Assembly (NCBI GenBank): GCA_018806915.1
Contig: JAGKQI010000047.1
Coordinates: forward strand, 434,001 to 498,000
Length of the DNA stretch: 64,000 nucleotides
Reading direction: 5' to 3'
From: Phytophthora colocasiae
Taxonomy: Eukaryota > Oomycota > Peronosporomycetes > Peronosporales > Peronosporaceae
Positions 1 through 7,800 of this stretch are shown in pieces. The position numbers and the translations under genes are program-made. How positions within the stretch are numbered: position 1 is the stretch's first letter; every line of letters starts with the position of its first letter. Below the pieces are notes generated by a model. It was not told the DNA's origin and ran no database searches. It was given only the letters and a program-made list of their open reading frames with translations.

Positions 1-233
1 TTCCTGAATACCGACACCAGACTCCAAGGGAACCCCAACTTCTCTTCACAACACATTCTCAGACTCCGGCGAGGGTCATATTTCCGAAGACAACGAACCC
101 ACGAGGATACCGCAAGGTACCACACGCCAACCTACCGTTGTACGGCTCTGAAAACCCTTTTTCAGTAGTCGTATAACTAGGGTTCACTATACGCCCCCTG
201 CTCCGCGACCAAAGTTTCACCGACTTCGCGACA
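1..233 (+). repeat. 5' LTR of Gypsy-1, 3' portion only
   Basis: It matches 15672-15904 with one mismatch over 233 bp. It ends in GACA, two bases before the tRNA-complementary primer site. The upstream part of this LTR lies outside the window. Confidence 0.92.
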
Positions 234-235
234 AC

Positions 236-261
236 TGGTGCGCGTGCCCGGATTCGAACCG
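236..261 (+). promoter_or_regulatory. Primer binding site of Gypsy-1
   Basis: The site starts with TGG two bases after the LTR. Its reverse complement reads as a tRNA 3' end: a T-loop TTCGAAT, a T-stem CTCGG/CCGGG with one G-T pair, a 7-nt acceptor strand, a discriminator A and CCA. Complementarity covers the entire T-arm. I cannot say which tRNA is used. Confidence 0.85.
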
Positions 262-324
262 AGGATATCACCGGATTTGAGAGTACAAGAAGAGAAAGTT
301 TCCTGTCAAGCGTCTATATTCAAG

Positions 325-594
325 ATGGCTACGCCAGGCTCTACGAGAGGAGGACGCCGTGGTCGTGGTCGGAGCATTCCGACACGTCAATCCAAGCGTC
401 TACAAGGTTTGTCGCCTGAAGAGCAACCAGACTTGGATGCTATCCAGAAGGCGGCCCGCGAGAAGAGGAGAGCTGCGCGAGAGAAGAAGGCAGCTGAGAA
501 TGTGAGCGTCCCAGAACCGGCGGTCGAAGACCAGCCTGCTGAAATAACCAGAAACTCAGGAGACACCTGCTGCCTCTGGCGAACAAGGTTCTGA
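325..594 (+). pseudogene. N-terminal part of Gypsy-1 gag, out of frame with the rest
   Basis: An ATG 60 bp after the primer site opens a basic, Arg/Gly-rich reading frame (MATPGSTRGGRRGRGRS...) that becomes an Arg/Lys/Glu-rich helix and stops at 592-594. The main gag frame is open from 548, upstream of its first ATG at 680, with a similar acidic Glu/Ala/Ser-rich composition. The simplest reading is that gag starts at 325 and a one-base insertion near 544-547 separates the two parts. A sequencing error would look the same. Confidence 0.55.
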
Positions 595-679
595 AGGCCC
601 GTCAGAAGTCGAAGCTTCTGGTGACGAGGCGACCACTGCCCGCGAGGGTGGTGATGAGGCGTCTGAGGGAGGCGCCGAT

Positions 680-3600
680 ATGGTTGAGTCCCCGGAAGTG
701 ATCGATCTGTGTTCAGATTCGGCAACTTCCGGCCAGTCCGTGGATGAAGTGAAACCAGAACCCGGACTCTCTGAAGAACATGTTCCACGGTCCCCAAAGT
801 CTGAAGACGCACCAATGTCTGATGACATGGCGATCAAGTCTGAAGAGTCTCTGAAGACACCGTCTGATGAGTCTGGGAGGGCTGATTCGCTTGACGGGGA
901 ACGAGCTCTGAGGTATGTGCGCCGTGAGTTCCGCCGTTGGAGAGATATGGACACAGGCAAGGTCGTCCCGCCAAGCGTCGAGTATATGTGGCCGACGATG
1001 AAGCCTAGTGCTGATGCTTTCCAGAAGGCTGCTGCAGCGACCGGCGACTACATCAAATGGCGATGTTCCTCCGTTTTCCCGGAGGATATGTGGATCTCAG
1101 AGTTTCACGCGAGGCGTCATGGTTTTGGTTGGATCCAAGACTTATCTTATGTGGAGATTCCGATGAGCACGTTGACAGCACCGGAGTGTGTGGCTGTTCT
1201 TCAGACAATGTTGTACGAGGCAGGATTCGAATTCCAGAACCTGCTCCCGACGTGGTCTCAGACCCAGGCGTCAGCTGTCTTCGAGTCTCAAGTACGCAGT
1301 GTGGCGTCCGAACTTCAGAGTCGACTCGCTGTAGAATTGGTTGAGTGGGCCACCGTGACCTCCAGGTTACAAGTGAACCGACTCCTGGAAGACATGAAAC
1401 GAGAAGACACAGCAAGCCAAGATGAAGCAGACCGTATATTACCTGACAAGGACGCTGACCTACAAGGACAACGATTGATCATGCGACTCCGGGTGACCGG
1501 ACTCCGAGTGACGCACAGTTCTGACGGTTCCAGCAGTGACGGGCCGCCGCAGTCCAAGCGCTTACAGCAGAGACCGCCGCGCCCACAAATCCCGTCGACA
1601 CCGTCAGCTTTATCGACGCCATCGCTATCTTCACTGCCGCAGTACGAGAGCCGCTCTGATAACACGCGACCAGAGTCTGAAAATCCAATGTCCGAAGATC
1701 ACAGCATCTCTCAGACTCAGATGTCGGACGTGCCAATTCCCAGTGTCATTGGGACCTCGGATGACCCGTCGTCGGGATTCCAGACTTCCCGCGGAAGCTC
1801 TACGGATTCGTCCTTGATGTCCATGAGTCGAGGGGCAGCATCACATATGCCGCCGCCCACAGGAAGTCTGGCGTTAATCGCTCAAGGCGCTGATGTAGGA
1901 GGAACAGTCTCTGAAGGCATGGGGATCCAAGTGACGCGAACGCTGTTACCAGTGAAACCAGAGTCCGAGGATGTCGACATGCCGGAAGAGAGACCAGAGG
2001 TGCCGGGTGCGGGGTCTGGAAACCAGGTGTCTGTCGGAAGTTCTGCACGGGATTTCAAACAATTGTCTCTGGAGATCCTGCCTGTATCTGCCTCCACCCA
2101 AAGCGAAAGTCACCAGAGCCACCGCCAAAGTGTGAAGAGTGAAGACCTTCCGAGACCACCGTCCCGACGCTTGAGTTCCATTGCGTCGAGTCGTACGAAA
2201 TCTGAAGCACGAAGCTCTCAGAGATCAGGACCTGCTCAGATTGAGTTGAACGTCATGAGGCAACAGCAGGAGTGGCAAAACCGGATGGAGCAGGCGCAGA
2301 TGGAGTTCTTGGCCCGAGAACGCTTGGAGACCATGGAACGCGATCGTCGTCGAGAGCAACGTGACTTGGAGGCAAGGCGCGAAATTCAGACGCTCACCGA
2401 GCGCTTGTTGAAGTCGGAAAACGCGAGGCTGGAGGCTGAGAGACGCGCCGACGATGCTGAGGAACGCAGAAGTCTGGTATCTGAAGGCAAGCTCAGGAAT
2501 CGCAGCGCGGCAGAGTTGGAAACTCTGAAAACGGAGCTCCAGAACTCTGAAAATCAACGGCTGGAATCAGTGTTTGCTGAACGCTGGCGACAAAGAGAGG
2601 CTGAGATTGAAGCCGAACGTGCGCGTGCGACTGACGAGATGAAACGGGACTGGATTTCCCAAATGGAAGCCTTACAACAGCGAATGAAAGTCATGGAAGC
2701 TGAGCGCGACAGGGAGAAAGAAAGTTCTCAGAACATGCAACGGTTCCAAGCCGGTCAGTTGAGAAACCTTCGAGCGACATTATCCCAAGTTCAAGAGGCG
2801 CGAAGGGTCAGTCACTCTGATTCGGCAACTTCGAACCAAGTGTTACATACAGGCAACCCTGAAGTTGCAACTATGTATCCAGTATCCGGGTCAGAAATCA
2901 CAAGTGACGCAAGAAGGGTTGAGGTTGAACCCATGTCACATTCACCGGTTCTCAAGACGGAATCTCGAGAGGTTGCAACCTTCCAGCAAGGCACCCCTGC
3001 ACGAAGCACGGGGACGAAGCGAGTGAAGCCTGAGAGGAATGGCGGCGCTACTGCTGCTACGGCCACCCACGTGATTCAAGCGACCTCGGTGACAGAGACC
3101 AAGGGCGATACTAGACGTGCGCTTACTCCGAGACGAGATCCGCCGCAGAAAACTGAAGCTAGACGGCCTAATGGAGATCGAAGAGCGTCTCGCAGAGCGA
3201 AGCGTCATGATAGAGCACCAGACTCTGGTGGAGACTCTGACAATTCAAGCTCAGACTCTGCGAGCTCGTCATCGGAGGACTCAGAGCCAGGTGAAGTGGT
3301 GAATCTGACGGCAGCAACTCAAGCACAAGCCGGAACCACACTTCTGACGCTAAGGCCGTTCATGAACTCGAACAACCTTGGGGAATTCGACCCCAGAGCT
3401 ACTCTCAGGGAACGTGTCCACTGGTGGGAGCGATTTACGAATATGGCTTCTCAAGGAGGTTGGTCGACTAAGACGCGCATCCAGGAACTTAAGTTGAAGC
3501 TCCTGTGTCTGCGCGAGACTGGTTTTAACCAGCTACCCAAAAGTGTGTCCCGTGACTGGAAAGAGCTGTCTTCAGAGTTCAAGAAACGTTATTGCAAAGC

Positions 3601-4573
3601 TCGGTCATCGTATTCTGAGAGATACTTCACTATGGCTATGAAAGACTCTGAGACTCCGCTTGAATTTTTCTACCGACTTAATTCTGCCGCTGGAAAAGCT
3701 GACATCGATTTCCGGAAGTCGTCCAAGCGTCTTGAGAAGCATGTACTGCGATTCATCACGAAGCTTAAGGATGCACGCCTGAAAACGTCGCTGCAAGGTC
3801 AGAGATTTCGACGAATTTCAGACTTGGAATATGCGTTGCAGCAAGATGAAGATGTGTGGCGAACTGGTGACCAAGAAGTGACCCCTGCCAAGTCTCGAGA
3901 CTTCCGGGCTGACAATATTCCGCGAGGACAGTTCAAGCCCAAGCGTGTGCATCGGACTTATGTCGCAAGAGATATGGATTCTGAAGACTATGACTCTGAC
4001 AACTCTGAAAATCATAAGGAATCTCTGAAATCCAATCAGGATACCAGAGATCAGACAGGTGATTCCAGAACTCCAAGTGCGACTTCAGAGTCTACCCGCG
4101 ATGAAAGTACTGCGCAGGCATCTTCGAACAATTCAAAGGGTCCACCAAGTGCAGACTGGACGCAGACTCTGACAAATGAGGTATATCGAGTGATGGATAA
4201 CATGGGGTGGCGTCCGCCGCCCCAGTCCCCGTCTGGATCGTCAGGTCAAGGATTCCACCAGAGGCGTCATGAAAATAGTGGCTACTGGAACAAGTTCTGT
4301 GAAAAATGTCAACGCTCAGGACACTCAGAAGAAGATTGCTGGAGAGACGTCACGTGTGACCGATGTCAGGAAAAGGGACACCCGAGTCGAATGTGTCGGA
4401 TGCCACCCTGTGAAGTATGTGGAAGAGTACACCCTGGAAAACCCTGCGAAGATCTGAAAACTCTGGAAGCACTCAAGCAACTCGCTCGACAATGTGCACT
4501 CAAGGACATGCCGAACCACCTACGGGAGAAACTCCTGAGTGATGAGGCAGACTCTGGGAAGCCGTTAAACTAA
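680..4573 (+). CDS. gag: Gypsy-1 gag polyprotein
   Basis: This 1297-codon ORF encodes the capsid/nucleocapsid polyprotein that packages the element RNA. Residues ~1-510 are low-complexity and rich in Ser, Glu and Pro. Residues ~520-705 are a long charged coiled coil. A retrotransposon gag domain lies near 900-1030 (HWWERFTNMA onward). Two CX2CX4HX4C zinc knuckles (CEKCQRSGHSEEDC, CDRCQEKGHPSRMC) and a third CX2CX3HX4C occupy ~1206-1250. Gag is much longer than in usual Gypsy elements. The true start may be the ATG at 325, after a frameshift. The stop TAA is 290 bp before the first pol ATG, and pol is in another frame with stops between, so simple readthrough cannot make Gag-Pol. Confidence 0.9.
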   Translation: MVESPEVIDLCSDSATSGQSVDEVKPEPGLSEEHVPRSPKSEDAPMSDDMAIKSEESLKTPSDESGRADSLDGERALRYVRREFRRWRDMDTGKVVPPSVEYMWPTMKPSADAFQKAAAATGDYIKWRCSSVFPEDMWISEFHARRHGFGWIQDLSYVEIPMSTLTAPECVAVLQTMLYEAGFEFQNLLPTWSQTQASAVFESQVRSVASELQSRLAVELVEWATVTSRLQVNRLLEDMKREDTASQDEADRILPDKDADLQGQRLIMRLRVTGLRVTHSSDGSSSDGPPQSKRLQQRPPRPQIPSTPSALSTPSLSSLPQYESRSDNTRPESENPMSEDHSISQTQMSDVPIPSVIGTSDDPSSGFQTSRGSSTDSSLMSMSRGAASHMPPPTGSLALIAQGADVGGTVSEGMGIQVTRTLLPVKPESEDVDMPEERPEVPGAGSGNQVSVGSSARDFKQLSLEILPVSASTQSESHQSHRQSVKSEDLPRPPSRRLSSIASSRTKSEARSSQRSGPAQIELNVMRQQQEWQNRMEQAQMEFLARERLETMERDRRREQRDLEARREIQTLTERLLKSENARLEAERRADDAEERRSLVSEGKLRNRSAAELETLKTELQNSENQRLESVFAERWRQREAEIEAERARATDEMKRDWISQMEALQQRMKVMEAERDREKESSQNMQRFQAGQLRNLRATLSQVQEARRVSHSDSATSNQVLHTGNPEVATMYPVSGSEITSDARRVEVEPMSHSPVLKTESREVATFQQGTPARSTGTKRVKPERNGGATAATATHVIQATSVTETKGDTRRALTPRRDPPQKTEARRPNGDRRASRRAKRHDRAPDSGGDSDNSSSDSASSSSEDSEPGEVVNLTAATQAQAGTTLLTLRPFMNSNNLGEFDPRATLRERVHWWERFTNMASQGGWSTKTRIQELKLKLLCLRETGFNQLPKSVSRDWKELSSEFKKRYCKARSSYSERYFTMAMKDSETPLEFFYRLNSAAGKADIDFRKSSKRLEKHVLRFITKLKDARLKTSLQGQRFRRISDLEYALQQDEDVWRTGDQEVTPAKSRDFRADNIPRGQFKPKRVHRTYVARDMDSEDYDSDNSENHKESLKSNQDTRDQTGDSRTPSATSESTRDESTAQASSNNSKGPPSADWTQTLTNEVYRVMDNMGWRPPPQSPSGSSGQGFHQRRHENSGYWNKFCEKCQRSGHSEEDCWRDVTCDRCQEKGHPSRMCRMPPCEVCGRVHPGKPCEDLKTLEALKQLARQCALKDMPNHLREKLLSDEADSGKPLN

Positions 4574-4574
4574 T

Positions 4575-4611
4575 ATGCCCGTCGGATAGGGATCCGAAAC
4601 GCGCCGGGCAT
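4575..4611 (+). promoter_or_regulatory. Stem-loop immediately after the gag stop codon
   Basis: ATGCCCG (4575-4581) pairs with CGGGCAT (4605-4611). Inside it TCGGAT (4582-4587) pairs with ATCCGA (4592-4597) around a 4-nt loop. The structure begins one base after the gag TAA and lies in the ~290-bp gag-pol gap. A role in pol expression is inferred from position only. Confidence 0.5.
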
Positions 4612-4862
4612 GGCGTTACCCCAGAGTTGTGTGTTCTAGTGTGTGTAAGGCCAGAGCTGAGAAAGATTCACGATAACACTCAACAATGCATGACTACTTT
4701 TGCCCAAGAATCGACCATACCCTCTGGAAACTCAGGGAACGAGCTACCTGAGATCGCCGACGACGCCGACCCGACACCAGACGACTCAGTGTCGTTCAGG
4801 ATGGCGAGTGTTATGGCTGGTGGGAAGATAACTACCCTGATCGGTCAAAGAGGGATGTGGTG

Positions 4863-7800
4863 ATGGTGTATGGTGCTGTGAATGACCATCGGACCAAGAT
4901 TCTCTTGGACACTGGTGCGACCATAAATATTCTGAGTTACGACTTTGCGCGTAAGCTCGGACTCAGACTCAAGTCGCACAAGCAGACCAAAGTGTCGGGG
5001 ATGGGTGGTGTTCCAACCTATATCGGTGCCAGCGCTGAGATCAAGTTGACGCTTGGGCCAAGAGTAGTATATATTGTGGATGTTTGGGTCGCGAATATCG
5101 GTGAAGGAATTGACGTGCTTCTGGGAATGGGTTTTATGTTTGCTGCTGGAGTGAGAATTAGTGCTCGTGAAGGTCTGGTGTCGTTACCAGACGAGGTAGT
5201 GGTGATGATGTGTAATTGGGAACCTGGTGATCACATTGGCCGTAACAGGTCGGTTAGACCAAGCGAGGCTGTTCTTCTGAGTCCGGGCGAGGAGTTCATT
5301 GTCCGAATTGACTATGGGCCAACGAACCCCCAAAGGGAAGTCGTGTGGGCCGGACGCGGTGACCGCTGGGTTACCCAGCTGATCTATGCGGCCCGATCTT
5401 GGCCTGTGGCCGTTCGCGTGGTAAACATCTCCGATAAAAACACGTGGGTCAATGAACTTTCTGATGTCGCGAGGATCGTGGAATGTGGTTTCTTCCCAAG
5501 GCATGGACGTTTCGTGCGTCCAGGTTCCGCTGCCTATCGTGATTGGGAGGTTCTGATTCTGGAAAGCACCCCGTCACCAGAGACTAAGAAACGTATGAAG
5601 AGAGAGGCGGAGTTGGAGGCTTTGATGCCGCAGCCCCCGTGTGTAGATCGCCCGGACTACCCATGGCCGACTGAAATACTGCAACGTCCAAGGTTTGACA
5701 ACGCTCGAGTGCAGTTCGTGAAACCAGAGTCAACACCGACCGTGAAACGAGTACGCTTCGCCCTGGATGCATTCACCCAGACGGAGAATGGTTGCTCCGG
5801 CGAGTCAACGGGAAGTGCGGACATTAGTACAGATACCAGAGATTTGGAAACATCCTCTGAAAGTACTCCACATACAGACCCTGGTGACTCGTCCGTTGTT
5901 ATTACCGGTGACGTCCTTGACTCAAAGCCTGAGTGTCTATTAGGTGACTCTCAGACCCCTGAGTTACCCGCGGACGATTTCGACCTAATGGATGAATCCT
6001 GGGATATTCCCATTCAGGGGATGCCTGGAACGCCTGTGGAAAAATTACGAGTGGAATACGAACGGTGCATGAATGTTTCGAATGAAGAATTGGACTTGGA
6101 GCCGGGTGTATATATGCGAGAAGGCACGGAACTCCCCGCTCAATTACGCGACCAACTGGTCATGTTGCCTGAGCTGGAAGAATTGACACCAGAGTGTGAT
6201 ATCGACAGCGCTGATGTTGGAGAACCAGGAAAGACGACCCCAGAAATGGAGAAGAAACTGCGTGATATTCTGAGGTACCACAGGAAAATATTCCTGGGAG
6301 ATGGCAATGCAGCACCCGCACCGGCAAGGGGCGTGGTCTGTGATCTGGATGTGGGAGATGCCAAACCGGTAGCTCAACGTCCGAGATCCGTCGCTCCTCA
6401 TCTCATGCTGAAGGTATACGAGCTTCTAAAGAAACTCCTGGAAACTGGTTTGATCGAGTACTCCAACTCCCCGTGGGCATCTCCTATTGTGATCGTTCTC
6501 AAGAAGAATGGTGTTGACATACGAATGTGCATCGACTATCGCATCGTGAATGGCTTCATTCAACTGTCACGTTACCCTCTACCTCTTATTGACGATCTCT
6601 TAATTGGTTTTGAGGCTGCCATGTGGTTCATGAGCCTGGATATGGCTAGTGGTTTCTGGGCGATCAGGATGACGGAGCGCGCACGACTGATATCATCTTT
6701 CATTTGCCCGTTTGGGCATTTTCAGTGGGTAAGGATGCCGTTTGGTCTGAAGAACGCCCCTCTTGTGTATCAGGCTATGTTAGACAATTGCCTGTGGGGA
6801 TTCGTGAGACTGTCACCAGAAGAAGAAGCTGAAGTTGATGCGGAGGTTCTGGAATTCCTACAACTCCAGCCTCAGGACTCTGAGAAGCATCTTTCAGACT
6901 CTGAGAACCATACTCCGATTTCAGAGATGCCAGCACTCACAAGTCAGATGACCGTCTTTCAGAGGAATATTCCCGTCCCCACATGCATGGGCCCAGTCCT
7001 GGGGAGGAGTTCATACATCGACGACATCGCACATGGAGCACCGACTTGGGACCAATTATGTGACGACTTGAACGCCCTGCTTTTCAGACTTCGCTATTGG
7101 AATATTTCTGTGAGTTTGCCCAAGAGCGAGTTCGGGAAGTTGTCGATACCGTACCTATCCCACGAAATCAGTGCCGAGGGTCTGAGGGCAACACCTAAGA
7201 TTGTCAAAGGAGTTGAAGAACTGCCATTTCCGTCCACGTTGAAGGGAGTTCAGAGTTTCATGGGAAGCCTCAACTATTACAACAAGTTTATTGAGGATTT
7301 ACCGGTGATTGCTGCTACCCTCTATGAGCTGACGGACGAGCAGATCCGTGCTGGACGAGACCTGACTCGTGCGAAAGAGGCATTCGAGATTCTGAAACGC
7401 AAGATAGTCTCTACCCCACTACTCCGACATCCAGACCGAACCAGACCGTTCGTTGTCATTCCGCATGCGAACCCTTGGGCTGCTTCAGCAGTCTTGGGAC
7501 AAGAATATGAGGGAATAATACACCCGGTCCGGTTCACGGGTCGTGTCCTGAACGACGCCGAACTCAGGTATCATATCGCTGAGAAGGAAGTGATTGCGAT
7601 CCTCAGAGTTTTGGAAAACTTCAGAGCTCTGGTGGAGTCAAGTCCGGTGATTGTGGTCTATACCAGATACTCTGTCCTGAAATGGTTGCTGACATCGAAC
7701 TCCACCGACGGCAGAAACGTCAAGTGGGGTATGAAGTTGTCGCAGTGGAACCTGGAGATCCGCCGGGTACAGCGTGACGAAGATGGACTCCCAGCTATAC

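Noticed and set aside
556..960. Minus-strand ORFs across Gypsy-1 gag
   Set aside because: Shadows of the Ser/Glu-rich gag coding strand; no features of their own.
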